From positions 1 through 26,595 of the forward strand of contig JAFUJZ010000006.1 in assembly GCA_017467965.1 (NCBI GenBank): DNA of 26,595 nucleotides, given 5' to 3'. Below the pieces are notes generated by a model. The model was not told where the DNA came from. It saw nothing but the letters and a program-made list of their open reading frames with translations, and did no database searches. This DNA comes from Clostridia bacterium. GTDB lineage: Bacteria; Bacillota_A; Clostridia; UMGS1883. A program made the position numbers and the translations under genes. This document shows, piece by piece, positions 6,951 to 15,163 of this stretch (positions within the stretch are counted from its first letter, which is position 1; each line of letters opens with the position of its first letter).

Positions 6951-9161
6951 TTATTTAGTAACTTTTACAGTACATTCCGCACTTTCCAATCCGTCCGACG
7001 TAACGCGGCAATCAATCGTGCCACACTCAAGATATTTACTCTGTACTATAAACACACATCTTCCGCCTTCAAGCTTTATCTTCTCCTCGCCTATAAACCT
7101 GCCCTTGTCTGAAACAAACGTCATCACCACATTATCCGCCCACGGCACTCTCGTTCCGTTTTTGTCAAGTGCCTCGATTGTTACTTGCGTCATGTCGCAT
7201 CCGTCACAGACGAGTGTGTCATAGTCAGGCGTTAATCTGAGCGATACTGCTTTTTCGGGAGTGCGCTGTGTATAACGCGCCGCTTCAATTCCGCCAATAT
7301 AACCGACCGCAGTTACCTCGCCTTTTTCAAATTCAACATTTTCAAACACAAAGAAAGGATGCGGCAGATTTGTGTATTGCCTTACAGGTTCAATTTCAGC
7401 TTTCTTTCCGTTTATGTAAAGTTCAACTGCCTCACAGTTACTCATAACAGTTATGGAGAAGTTCTCACCCTCTTTGGTTTCTGCCTTTTCACTACTTCCC
7501 TGTGCAACGTCTCCCGATACGCCCTTTACAATAAGAGGTTTACAGTCATCGTCCCAATAATTTGCAATATAAATATTTGCACCATGCTTTTTGGGGTCTT
7601 TTTGCGATATGTATAGATTAGCCGCCATTTTGGGAAGACGGAAAATATCATAAAGTCCGCTGTAGAAAACATTGTTTGACTTTGTATAGTTAACCTCGTT
7701 GTCATAGTCAAACATACTCCATGCAAAGCCGCCTGCGCAATTGTCATTGCCAAAATAGTAGTTTACCTTATCGGCAAAGTCCTTTGTGTATGCAAGTGCC
7801 TGCTCGTCGGTTGCCCAAGGGAAGCCGTAACCGTTCATCCAGCAGTCCCATGAATGCTCTGTCACTAAAAACGGCTTGTGTATGGGATTTTCCGGGTAGA
7901 TATAATGCGCTGTGTAAATATCCTCCAAAAAATTACTGCCCTCGTAGCTATCTTGTCTTCTTGTGCCATGAGTGGGTCTTGTGGGGTCTAATTCTCTCGA
8001 GAGGCGGTTAGTCTCTTCATAAAGCTCGTCACAGTCATTTGACTCGTTTACTCTCACACCCCAAGAGAATATTGACGGATGATTTTTGTCGCGCATTATC
8101 ATCTCGCGGATGTTTTCTTTATAAATCCCACGCCAATCTTCGTCACCTATGTGCTGCCAACCGGGTGCTTCTTCAAATACGATAAGTCCTATTTCGTCGC
8201 ACCTATCCAAAAAAGCAGGTGCTTGCGGATAATGTGAGCATCTTACAGCATTGAAGCCCGTTTGTTTTATCATGTCGGCGTCACGCCTTTGGAGCTTATC
8301 GGGTACGGCTCTGCCTATCCATGGCCACTGCTCATGGCGGTTGATGCCCATTATTTTTATTATCTCGCCGTTAAGCATCATACCCGATTCTTTAAATTCA
8401 AAATACCTTATACCTATTCTTGTTTCAAAATCATCGGTTGCAGTTTCAACCTTTAAGGTATACAAATACGGCTCGTCAATGTCCCAAAGGTGGGGATTTA
8501 TAACTTCAAGCTCTGCCCCACCCTTTGCAACAAGAACTCCGTTATTATCAAAAACACTCACTTCAAAGTCACTTTCTTCCGAAAGTGTAACGGAGGTTTT
8601 AACAATCGCTTTCTCATCTGACACTTCGGGAGTGGTCACAAATACGTCCTTGATATATGCCTTGTCCGTAATAATAAGGCTCACATTACGTACAATACCG
8701 CCAAAAACGCAGTAGTCAACCTGATACCCCTCGGGCGGTATATCGGTATGCTTTGTAGAATCCACTCTCACACCGATAACGTTATCTTCTCCAAAATTAA
8801 CGCTGTCTGTTATATCAAATTCAAAAGGCGTGTACGCACCCTTGTGCTCGCCTATGTATTCACCGTTAACGTAGAGGGCTGCAACAGTCGCCACAGCTTC
8901 AAAGCGTATTCTTATCTTTTTACCAGTGTATTCTTCGCCTAATGTAAAATGCCTTCTGTAAAAGCTTACAAAGCGATAATCTTCGATATCTAAAAGAAAG
9001 CTCCTGTCCTCTTCTCCCTTGTGATGCTTAAGGATTGTATTTGCATGAGGCACACTTACCTTTTCAAAACCACTGTCATCAAAATCCTTAAAATATACGT
9101 TTTCAATGTCTTCGTTTTTATAAAGCCATTCTTGATTAAAATTTATAATTTCTCTTTTCAT
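6951..9161 (-). CDS. Glycoside hydrolase family 2, beta-galactosidase-like
   Basis: A retaining glycosidase without a signal peptide, so cytoplasmic. Across 736 aa the order is: a sugar-binding jelly-roll domain (about 1-165), an immunoglobulin-like domain (about 166-255), the TIM barrel (about 260-560), a DUF4982-type domain with VELYINGKKAE, and a C-terminal domain like GH2 domain 5. In the barrel, GINRHEQWPW matches the conserved NRHE segment. The acid/base is Glu373 in RVNES and the nucleophile is Glu435 in VTEHSW. I see none of the glucuronidase-specific C-terminal NxK signature, so beta-galactosidase is preferred, but other beta-glycosides are possible. It has its own promoter and terminator and sits between two redox operons, so it is not obviously co-regulated with them. 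The ribosome binding site is AAGGATG. Confidence 0.88.
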   Translation of the reverse strand: MKREIINFNQEWLYKNEDIENVYFKDFDDSGFEKVSVPHANTILKHHKGEEDRSFLLDIEDYRFVSFYRRHFTLGEEYTGKKIRIRFEAVATVAALYVNGEYIGEHKGAYTPFEFDITDSVNFGEDNVIGVRVDSTKHTDIPPEGYQVDYCVFGGIVRNVSLIITDKAYIKDVFVTTPEVSDEKAIVKTSVTLSEESDFEVSVFDNNGVLVAKGGAELEVINPHLWDIDEPYLYTLKVETATDDFETRIGIRYFEFKESGMMLNGEIIKIMGINRHEQWPWIGRAVPDKLQRRDADMIKQTGFNAVRCSHYPQAPAFLDRCDEIGLIVFEEAPGWQHIGDEDWRGIYKENIREMIMRDKNHPSIFSWGVRVNESNDCDELYEETNRLSRELDPTRPTHGTRRQDSYEGSNFLEDIYTAHYIYPENPIHKPFLVTEHSWDCWMNGYGFPWATDEQALAYTKDFADKVNYYFGNDNCAGGFAWSMFDYDNEVNYTKSNNVFYSGLYDIFRLPKMAANLYISQKDPKKHGANIYIANYWDDDCKPLIVKGVSGDVAQGSSEKAETKEGENFSITVMSNCEAVELYINGKKAEIEPVRQYTNLPHPFFVFENVEFEKGEVTAVGYIGGIEAARYTQRTPEKAVSLRLTPDYDTLVCDGCDMTQVTIEALDKNGTRVPWADNVVMTFVSDKGRFIGEEKIKLEGGRCVFIVQSKYLECGTIDCRVTSDGLESAECTVKVTK

Positions 9162-9181
9162 AACTTCACATCCTTACCTCT

Positions 9182-9210
9182 ATAGTACCATTCCACTCAT
9201 TTCATGTCAA
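9182..9210 (-). promoter_or_regulatory. Predicted sigma-A promoter of the GH2 gene
   Basis: Minus strand: TTGACA (9205-9210), a 17-base spacer, TACTAT (9182-9187), about 20 bases before the start codon. The -35 box begins three bases after the T-run of the nfnB terminator. Confidence 0.8.
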
Positions 9211-9213
9211 TTG

Positions 9214-9241
9214 AAAAAGGACGGTAAAACCGTCCTTTTTT
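9214..9241 (-). terminator. Rho-independent terminator of nfnAB
   Basis: Stem AAAAAGGACGG (9214-9224) with its perfect complement at 9230-9240, a TAAAA loop, and a T-run in the minus-strand direction. It lies directly behind the nfnB stop codon (9243-9245). Confidence 0.9.
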
Positions 9242-9242
9242 G

Positions 9243-10625
9243 TTAACCCATTAATTTTTCGTCGATTGCCTTGGCTGCAGTCTTACCGGCTCCCATTGCA
9301 AGTATAACCGTTGCCGCACCTGTTACTGCGTCACCGCCTGCGTAAACCGCATCGCGACTTGTAAGTCCTGCCTCGTTTACGATAATACCGCCGTGAGAGT
9401 TTACCTCCAAACCTTCTGTTGTGCTCTTGATTAAAGGATTGGGACTTGTGCCAATGCTCATTATAACAGCGTCACACTCAATATTGCACATCGCACCCTC
9501 TTTAGGTATGGGTCTTCTTCTGCCCTTTTCATCGGGTTCACCAAGTTCCATTTCTTGGCACTGCATACCCTTTACCCAGCCTTGTTCATCACCCAGTATC
9601 TCAACAGGGTTTGTAAGCATTTTAAAGTTGATACCCTCTTCAATTGCGTGTTCAACCTCTTCGCGTCTTGCAGGGAGTTCTGCCTCTGTTCTTCTGTAAA
9701 CGATTGTAACATCACTGCCCAGTCTCTTTGCGCATCTTGCAGCGTCCATTGCAACATTGCCACCACCTACAACGCAAACCTTCTTTGCACGGTATACAGG
9801 CGTAGAGCTGTCTTCTTTATATGCTTTCATAAGATTAATACGAGTGAGGAACTCGTTTGCGGAGAATACACCATTAAGGTTTTCGCCCGGTATGTTCATA
9901 AATCTAGGAAGTCCCGCACCTGAACCTATAAATACAGCCTCAAAGCCGTATTCCGCCATAAGCTCGTCAATAGAGAGTACTTTACCGATAACCATATTGG
10001 TCTCTATTTTAACGCCAAGTGCCTTTAAAGTATCGATTTCCTTTTGTACAATGCTCTTGGGCAGTCTGAATTCGGGGATACCGTACACAAGTACTCCCCC
10101 TGCAACGTGCAATGCTTCAAAAACCGTTACCTCGTACCCTTTTTTTGCCAAGTCACCTGCACAAGTAAGCCCCGAGGGACCACTACCTATGATTGCGACC
10201 TTGTGGCCGTTACTTTCTATTTTGTTTACAGTTACATTTTCCTGTGCGTTGTGCCAATCGGCAACAAAGCGTTCAAGGCGTCCGATTGCAACAGATTCGC
10301 CCTTTATACCACGCACGCATTTACTCTCGCACTGGCTTTCCTGAGGGCATACTCTTCCGCACACAGCAGGAAGCGAGCTTGACTTGGATATAATTTCATA
10401 AGCTGCCGCAAAATCTCCCTTTGCTACCTCTGCAATGAATTCGGGGATATGTATTTTAACAGGGCAACCTTCTACACATGGCTTGTTTTTGCAGTTAAGG
10501 CATCTTTGTGCCTCGTCGATTGCCATTTCCTCAGTATAGCCCAGTGCAACTTCTTTAAAGTTTTTATTTCTTACCTCTGCACGCTGCGAGGGCATGGGGT
10601 TCTTTGTTAGTCTCATGTTAGGCAT
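9243..10625 (-). CDS. nfnB: NADH-dependent ferredoxin:NADP oxidoreductase subunit B (NfnB; GltD-like)
   Basis: This is the large subunit of the bifurcating transhydrogenase, which reversibly couples NADH plus reduced ferredoxin to NADPH formation in the cytoplasm. The 460-aa protein has an N-terminal two-[4Fe-4S] domain (CLNCKNKPCVEGCP at 42-54; CGRVCPQESQCESKC at 89-103). A first FAD-binding Rossmann motif (VAIIGSGPSGL, from 143) and a second dinucleotide motif (VCVVGGGNVAMDAARCA, about 285-300) follow. Databases often call such proteins glutamate synthase small chain, but no large GltB is present and the gene is paired with nfnA, as in Nfn operons. One base separates it from the nfnA stop; its AAGGAGGT ribosome binding site is inside nfnA. 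Confidence 0.92.
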   Translation of the reverse strand: MPNMRLTKNPMPSQRAEVRNKNFKEVALGYTEEMAIDEAQRCLNCKNKPCVEGCPVKIHIPEFIAEVAKGDFAAAYEIISKSSSLPAVCGRVCPQESQCESKCVRGIKGESVAIGRLERFVADWHNAQENVTVNKIESNGHKVAIIGSGPSGLTCAGDLAKKGYEVTVFEALHVAGGVLVYGIPEFRLPKSIVQKEIDTLKALGVKIETNMVIGKVLSIDELMAEYGFEAVFIGSGAGLPRFMNIPGENLNGVFSANEFLTRINLMKAYKEDSSTPVYRAKKVCVVGGGNVAMDAARCAKRLGSDVTIVYRRTEAELPARREEVEHAIEEGINFKMLTNPVEILGDEQGWVKGMQCQEMELGEPDEKGRRRPIPKEGAMCNIECDAVIMSIGTSPNPLIKSTTEGLEVNSHGGIIVNEAGLTSRDAVYAGGDAVTGAATVILAMGAGKTAAKAIDEKLMG

Positions 10626-10626
10626 C

Positions 10627-11469
10627 TTACTCTACCTCCTTTTTGTAAAGGTTACAGGTCTTTTCCCTTTCACCTTTTTCAAAAGTCTTGTATGTACCGC
10701 TACGCTTGATTGCCTCATCAAAGTCAACCTCATGTCCGTCAAATTCAGGTCCGTCAACACAGGCAAACTTAACCTTACCGCCAACTGTAAGACGACATCC
10801 ACCGCACATGCCCGTACCGTCAACCATAACAGGGTTCATGCTTACAATGGTTTTAACACCGTATTCCTTTGTAAGAGCACACACAAATTTCATCATCATA
10901 AGAGGTCCTATACAAATAACCTCGTCATATTCGTTGCCGTCTTCAATGAGCCTCTTGAGTGCGTCTGTAACTAAGCCCTTTTCACCCCAAGAGCCGTCAT
11001 CACTCATTTTAACGCATTTAGTACTTGCCTTTTCAAAATCTTCTTCAAGTATTACAAGGTCACGATTTCTGAAACCGATAACACTATGTACCTCACAGCC
11101 GTTTTCACTAAGACCTTTTGCCACAGGGTATGCAATGGCACAGCCAACACCGCCGCCCACAACGCATACTCTCTTTTTGTTGTAAATATCTGTAGCTCTT
11201 CCCAAGGGGCCAACAAAGTCCTCGATATATTCTCCCTCATTTTTGTGGTTGAGCTTTTCGGTAGATGCACCAACCACCTGGAAAATGATAGTAACAGTGC
11301 CGTTTTCTCTATCGTAATCTGCTACTGTAAGCGGTACTCTTTCGCCCTCAGAGTCAACTCTTAAAATAATAAACTGACCGGGCTGAGCTTTTTTAGCCAC
11401 AAAAGGAGCTTCAATATCCATTCTTGTAACAGTAGGATTCAAAACCTCTTTTTTAACTATTTTATACAT
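10627..11469 (-). CDS. nfnA: NADH-dependent ferredoxin:NADP oxidoreductase subunit A (NfnA)
   Basis: The 280-aa small subunit has a ferredoxin reductase-like FAD domain with RVPLTVAD at about residues 44-51. An NAD-binding domain follows (VCVVGGGVGCAIAYP, from 101). The [2Fe-2S] segment near the C-terminus has three visible cysteines (Cys222, Cys225, Cys237) in GMCGGC and FACVDGPEFDGHEVDF. That PyrK/NfnA-like segment, the length and the following nfnB gene identify it. NfnA carries the bifurcating-side flavin chemistry with NADH. The ATG at 11469 is preceded by GGAGGCGC. It is the first gene of the nfnAB operon under a near-perfect promoter. Confidence 0.92.
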   Translation of the reverse strand: MYKIVKKEVLNPTVTRMDIEAPFVAKKAQPGQFIILRVDSEGERVPLTVADYDRENGTVTIIFQVVGASTEKLNHKNEGEYIEDFVGPLGRATDIYNKKRVCVVGGGVGCAIAYPVAKGLSENGCEVHSVIGFRNRDLVILEEDFEKASTKCVKMSDDGSWGEKGLVTDALKRLIEDGNEYDEVICIGPLMMMKFVCALTKEYGVKTIVSMNPVMVDGTGMCGGCRLTVGGKVKFACVDGPEFDGHEVDFDEAIKRSGTYKTFEKGEREKTCNLYKKEVE

Positions 11470-11516
11470 AAAAATGCGCCTCCAAAAGCATAAAAATACT
11501 TTATTTATAATTAAAG

Positions 11517-11545
11517 ATTATAGCACCTTGGTGTAATCTTGTCAA
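11517..11545 (-). promoter_or_regulatory. Consensus sigma-A promoter of nfnAB
   Basis: Minus strand: perfect TTGACA (11540-11545), a 17-base spacer and perfect TATAAT (11517-11522), about 48 bases before the nfnA start. The -35 box is two bases from the T-run of the upstream gene's terminator. A full-consensus promoter suggests strong constitutive expression. Confidence 0.9.
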
Positions 11546-11547
11546 CG

Positions 11548-11577
11548 AAAAAGGGAGCGTTTCCGCTCCCACTTTTT
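11548..11577 (-). terminator. Rho-independent terminator of the RCC1-repeat gene
   Basis: GC-rich 7-base stem GGGAGCG (11553-11559) with CGCTCCC (11564-11570) and a TTTC loop, flanked by A/T runs. It follows the stop codon (11579-11581) immediately on the minus strand. Confidence 0.9.
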
Positions 11578-11578
11578 G

Positions 11579-13291
11579 TTATTTAAATGCCTCAGGCACC
11601 TTGATGTTTCTCCACGAACCTACATTAAGCTCGCCGTCTTCATTTATATCGCTGTCCCCCACTGCAACAACAGTGCCGTCTTTCTTTAAACCTACCGAAT
11701 GATAATGTTTCGATATTCCGATAATATCTGTCCATTCACTTTCACCACGATGACCGCCTTTAACATCGCCGTCACTCTTGAGTTCAATATCACCTGATAT
11801 TGCTACCACACCGTCTCCGGAGTTACTGCCTTCAACATCGCCGTCAAGCTTTAACCCATAAGGGTTACCGGCGTAATCTACAGTTATTGCAACAATATCC
11901 TCCCAGTTTTCCACATCATCAAGCTGTCCGCTTTCATTGTTGCCAACTGCTACAACAGTTCCGTCATCCTTTAACCCTAAGGTAACATCTTCACCTGCCG
12001 CTATGGCTACAATATCCTCCCAGTCACTTACGTTGCACTGACCGTTATCGTTATCACCTACCGCAACCACAGCACCGTCGCTCTTTAATCCGACAGTGTG
12101 GAAACTACCTGCCGCTATTGCTTCAATATCGTACCACGATTCTACACCCTTGTAATATGATATTGAATAGCCTTCCGCAACTACCGTGCCGTCGCTCTTT
12201 AACCCAACAGTATGAGTAAATCCTGCTGCAACGGCTTCAATATCTGTCCAATCCTTTACGCTTTGTGAGTATCCGGAATAACGGGAATAACCCGAGCTAT
12301 AAGCATCCTCATTGCCTACTGCAACTACAGTTCCATCCTCTTTTACAGCCACAGTATGCCGACCGCCTGCAGCTATCGTCTTTACGTTAAAGGCATCTAT
12401 AATTTCTTTCATTTTTTCTTCAGAATCTTTATATCCCTCTAAATCTGCATATATCTCGTAAGCTTCGCCAAGTGAGCCGTCATCAAGAAGCTTTTCGGCT
12501 TTGTTGTAATTATTCATTAACTCAATCTCAGGCACAATACAACGATGAAATACTGCAATAACTACAATAGCAATAATAGGCACAAGTATAATTGCCCATA
12601 TTTTTCTTATGCTTTGCCAGTCTATTTTGTTCTTTTCCTTTTCTCTTTCTGCCTTGACTATCTCGTCTTCTTTGACAAGGCATTCCATAGCTTTACTTGC
12701 CGAATCCTTATAGTCAATGATAGTTTCAAACACCGCTTTTGCTTGTAGTGCATCGTCCGCTGTTTTTGCATTTGTGAGCATATTGCATGCAGATATATAA
12801 ACGCCCTCTTTGCGTCTTTCCTCAATAAGCCTTGTGCATTCCTCATTAAGCTCGCCCGCATCCTTGTAGTTACTTATGGGACGGAGGTTATTTATAGCTT
12901 CTTCAAAGCGACCAATGTTCATATTTTTTACAGCAAGGTTATAGAGGTTTTCGCATCGAACTTTTTCACTCGTTTCCTTGGCATGAAGGCTATACTCAGA
13001 CAATTCGCGTTTAAGCTCTTCATTACCAAATCGGATAGTTTTTTGATAGTTTTTGTTTTCATCAAAGGGGCGGCTATAGGTCATAAGCTCTTCTTTGGCA
13101 CTTAATTTTAACTCTGCCAGTAATTTACCAAGGTACGCCTCGGCAATTTCTGCATCGATATTAAGTGCTTGTTCAAAAAATCCGTCAGCCTTGGTCCACT
13201 CCTTGTCTTCAAGTGCCATAAAGCCTCGTTTTATAAGTGCAGAACCGTTTGCCGTGGTATTATTAATTTCACCGCTCGTAAAATCAGCCAT
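11579..13291 (-). CDS. Membrane protein with cytoplasmic TPR-like part and C-terminal RCC1-type repeats
   Basis: About 570 aa. Residues 15-215 are helical and TPR-like, including the repeated YKDS/YKDA turns at about 142, 194 and 287. A charged lysine/glutamate stretch precedes one transmembrane helix (about 231-249). From about residue 304 there are seven RCC1-like repeats built on LKxDGTVVAVGxN; the fifth and sixth have lost the VVAVG strand. RCC1-type propellers normally bind proteins, so an envelope scaffold or ligand-binding role is plausible, with no enzyme motif visible. The long frame can be read from TTG 13318, but AGGAGGGG sits 6 bases upstream of ATG 13291, which gives MADFTSGE and is the start chosen. 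A single-gene unit with its own promoter and terminator. Confidence 0.85.
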   Translation of the reverse strand: MADFTSGEINNTTANGSALIKRGFMALEDKEWTKADGFFEQALNIDAEIAEAYLGKLLAELKLSAKEELMTYSRPFDENKNYQKTIRFGNEELKRELSEYSLHAKETSEKVRCENLYNLAVKNMNIGRFEEAINNLRPISNYKDAGELNEECTRLIEERRKEGVYISACNMLTNAKTADDALQAKAVFETIIDYKDSASKAMECLVKEDEIVKAEREKEKNKIDWQSIRKIWAIILVPIIAIVVIAVFHRCIVPEIELMNNYNKAEKLLDDGSLGEAYEIYADLEGYKDSEEKMKEIIDAFNVKTIAAGGRHTVAVKEDGTVVAVGNEDAYSSGYSRYSGYSQSVKDWTDIEAVAAGFTHTVGLKSDGTVVAEGYSISYYKGVESWYDIEAIAAGSFHTVGLKSDGAVVAVGDNDNGQCNVSDWEDIVAIAAGEDVTLGLKDDGTVVAVGNNESGQLDDVENWEDIVAITVDYAGNPYGLKLDGDVEGSNSGDGVVAISGDIELKSDGDVKGGHRGESEWTDIIGISKHYHSVGLKKDGTVVAVGDSDINEDGELNVGSWRNIKVPEAFK

Positions 13292-13330
13292 TTTTGCCCC
13301 TCCTGTTCCGTTTTGCAATATTATTAATTA

Positions 13331-13359
13331 ATTTTACCATTTGCATCTTATTTTGTCAA
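13331..13359 (-). promoter_or_regulatory. Predicted sigma-A promoter of the RCC1-repeat gene
   Basis: Minus strand: TTGACA (13354-13359), a 17-base spacer, TAAAAT (13331-13336), 40 bases before ATG 13291. The candidate TTG start at 13318 would lie almost at the transcription start, which supports the internal ATG. Confidence 0.85.
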
Positions 13360-13360
13360 C

Positions 13361-13387
13361 AAAAAAAGGAGCCTTAAAGCTCCTTTT
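13361..13387 (-). terminator. Rho-independent terminator of the sigma/anti-sigma operon
   Basis: Stem AAAAGGAGC (13364-13372) with GCTCCTTTT (13379-13387), a 6-base loop and a seven-base T-run on the minus strand. It starts a few bases beyond the stop at 13390. Confidence 0.85.
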
Positions 13388-13389
13388 CA

Positions 13390-14400
13390 TCATTCTCCAT
13401 ACACAACCAGTATTGTAATACCGTCTTCTGTCATATAAACGTTCTGTCCGCCGCCTGCCATGACCATATCATCGGAAGGTGCAAAGTAAAAAGCTATTTT
13501 CCATATTCTTTCTATGGGGTCAAAATACGCATCTGCAATGTCGTATTCTACAGTGCATTCGTTCTTTGCCCTGTCGATTGCTTCTTCTACGCTTTCAATG
13601 GGGAAACTTTGGGTGTTGTTGTATTCACACGGCTCCATATCGCCATACACTGTTATATCCTGCATGTACGAAAACACCTTTGCGGTAAGATTGTTCTCAA
13701 CAGCTTGTGAGCCTGTGCTACCTGATGCTACCGAACCGCCACCACCTGCGTGTTTATTTATTTTTACGGTTTCGGTTGCCTCTTCGGGTACGGGGAAAGA
13801 GTCGTCTTCGTCCTCTTCAAATTCGGCGTCCTCTTCTACTTCAGACAGGGAATTTGTTTCGTCAAAGGCTTCGACGACTGTGGGTTTTTTAAGGGTAAAG
13901 CTTGCAGCATCTTCTATTTCAGCCACAGCCACCAAATCCTCCTCAACACTCATAGCCACAACAGGCTCGTTTGTAATTTCGGGAGTGGTTGTATTACCTT
14001 GCTCTTGTACATTAGTGCCTGCATCTGTTACAGGTGTTGTTTCGGCACGCTTTCCACTCACAACCTCTTCTTTAGCCACGTCTGCTGTTATTGCCGCTTC
14101 TCCGGCGGTGTTATCGGAAAAAGTAGCGGTTGCGTCAGCATTTTTTTCTGTAGGTGTAACAATCGTCTGTTGGATTTCATCGGGCATAGGCATGTTTTGT
14201 GTTTTTTCCATAAAGATGTCAGCATTTAAGAACACCGCACCCAAAACCAATACAGCCGCTGCGCATGTACCTACAAAAGAATATTTCAAAAGCGGGCTTT
14301 TTGTTTTCTCCGGCTGTGCCGCCTTGAGAAAGGCTTTATCAAGTATCGCCCTGTCACCTTTAATATTATCATTTGCTTCTTTGTATAGTTCTCTAAACAT
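13390..14400 (-). CDS. Putative membrane-bound anti-sigma factor
   Basis: 336 aa: a short cytoplasmic N-terminus (about 1-38), one transmembrane helix (about 39-59, GTCAAAVLVLGAVFL), a long acidic, Thr/Glu/Val-rich low-complexity linker (about 65-225), and a folded C-terminal domain of about 85 residues (SVEEAIDRAKNECTVEY ... WKIAFYF). ATG 14400 overlaps the sigma gene's end by 8 bases, with AAAGGAG upstream, so the two are translationally coupled. A single-pass protein encoded directly behind an ECF sigma factor is the standard anti-sigma layout. No zinc-binding HxxxCxxC motif is visible in the N-terminus, so it would belong to a non-ZAS type. The signal sensed is unknown. The assignment rests on context and topology. 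Confidence 0.7.
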   Translation of the reverse strand: MFRELYKEANDNIKGDRAILDKAFLKAAQPEKTKSPLLKYSFVGTCAAAVLVLGAVFLNADIFMEKTQNMPMPDEIQQTIVTPTEKNADATATFSDNTAGEAAITADVAKEEVVSGKRAETTPVTDAGTNVQEQGNTTTPEITNEPVVAMSVEEDLVAVAEIEDAASFTLKKPTVVEAFDETNSLSEVEEDAEFEEDEDDSFPVPEEATETVKINKHAGGGGSVASGSTGSQAVENNLTAKVFSYMQDITVYGDMEPCEYNNTQSFPIESVEEAIDRAKNECTVEYDIADAYFDPIERIWKIAFYFAPSDDMVMAGGGQNVYMTEDGITILVVYGE

Positions 14401-14869
14401 AATTGTATTCTCCTTTGAGCTTCTCAGAAAGCATCTCTCTGCCGCGTTTAAGCTGAGATTTAACGGTTGATTCGTTTAGTCCCAGATATTCTGCAATTTT
14501 TGCAATCGGCAAATCTTCATAATAGAACAAGTGAATAACCGTGCGGTACTTTTGCGGAAGTTCTCTCACTGCATAATACACATCGCTCTTTTCCTGAGAA
14601 TCAAAAACAATATTTTCGTCAAGCTGCTCTGTCTTTTTAAACCAGCTCGATGTAAAATAACTGTTCGATGCGTTTATTGCGACCCTGATGAGCCACGCTT
14701 TCACATGCTCCTCGGTCTCAAACTCCTTATCAGTTTTTATGTATTTGTAAAAAACATCCTGCACAATATCGTCAGCGGCGTCCTTATTCTTGGCACGGCA
14801 CAGCACCAAACGGTACACGCTGTCAAAATATTTTTCGCAGACTGCTTTTTTGTCTGTCAATACCAACAC
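14393..14869 (-). CDS. RNA polymerase ECF (group 4) sigma factor
   Basis: About 158 aa with sigma region 2 (YFDSVYRLVLCRAKNKDAADDIVQDVFYK, WLIRVAINA) and region 4 (LPQKYRTVIHLFYYEDLPIAKIAEYLGLNESTVKSQLKRG). It directs RNA polymerase to stress- or envelope-type promoters. An upstream GTG (14887) is in frame, but the strong GGAGGAGGT lies inside that extension, 7 bases before GTG 14869, so I place the start there. A nearby in-frame TTG is an alternative. Downstream overlap with the membrane protein implies co-expression with its likely inhibitor. Confidence 0.9.
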   Translation of the reverse strand: MLVLTDKKAVCEKYFDSVYRLVLCRAKNKDAADDIVQDVFYKYIKTDKEFETEEHVKAWLIRVAINASNSYFTSSWFKKTEQLDENIVFDSQEKSDVYYAVRELPQKYRTVIHLFYYEDLPIAKIAEYLGLNESTVKSQLKRGREMLSEKLKGEYNYV

Positions 14870-14889
14870 GTTTTTCACCTCCTCCACCT

Positions 14890-14920
14890 ATAATACTTTC
14901 CAAATACTCAAAAAGTTGCA
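14890..14920 (-). promoter_or_regulatory. Possible autoregulated ECF-type promoter
   Basis: Minus strand: TGCAACTTTTT (from 14920) followed 17 bases after CAACTT by TATTAT (14890-14895). The -35 has the AAC core typical of ECF sigma targets and is a poor sigma-A match, so the sigma gene may drive itself. Inference only. Confidence 0.35.
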
Positions 14921-14946
14921 TTAATTTTAAAAAATTTTAAAATTTT

Positions 14947-15138
14947 TCATTCTGTGGGCAAATTGATTATCTCAGTATCGGGCAAAAAGCCTAAAGTAGG
15001 ACGCTCTGTGGGTTCAACGTCAATAATTTGCGGTTCGGTGTTTTTGTCGGGACCGAATTTATAAATCAAAGCAAACACAACAATAATTGCAATTGCCACA
15101 ATAGTACCGCCCATAAACGGGAGTTTTCTTTCCTTCAT
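14947..15138 (-). CDS. Small single-pass membrane protein, unknown
   Basis: 63 aa: basic N-terminus MKERKLPF, one transmembrane helix (about residues 9-25), then a Pro/Glu/Thr-rich tail ending DTEIINLPTE, probably outside the cell. An ATG at 15192 gives an 81-aa reading, but the first 18 codons overlap a good promoter (TTGAAA/TATAAT at 15164-15192). The internal ATG 15138 follows AAAGGATG, so that start is used. It is the next gene upstream of the sigma factor on the same strand, with no convincing terminator between, so readthrough into the sigma operon is possible. No family recognised. Confidence 0.6.
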   Translation of the reverse strand: MKERKLPFMGGTIVAIAIIVVFALIYKFGPDKNTEPQIIDVEPTERPTLGFLPDTEIINLPTE

Positions 15139-15163
15139 TATTTTTTCACATCCTTTATTTTTA

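Noticed and set aside
6951..9161. Beta-glucuronidase as the GH2 activity
   Set aside because: The glucuronide-recognising NxK signature is not seen, and the NRHEQWPW segment and C-terminal domains fit galactosidase-like GH2 enzymes better.
9757..10344. Plus-strand open frame of about 195 codons opposite nfnB
   Set aside because: Antisense shadow of a well-supported gene; no family resemblance, promoter or ribosome binding site.
9243..10625. Glutamate synthase small subunit (GltD) as the name for nfnB
   Set aside because: No large GltB gene is adjacent, and the partner is an NfnA-type reductase with one base between the two genes, so Nfn fits better.
13514..14470. Long plus-strand open frame of about 318 codons opposite the putative anti-sigma gene
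   Set aside because: It is a mirror of the Thr/Ser/Val-rich minus-strand coding region, has no ribosome binding site, and runs across the sigma/anti-sigma overlap. The minus-strand gene has a coupled start and a terminator.
14930..14947. Perfect 18-base palindrome AAAAATTTTAAAATTTTT behind the 63-aa gene
   Set aside because: Purely A/T, so the RNA hairpin would be very weak. It is more likely AT-rich filler than a functional terminator.
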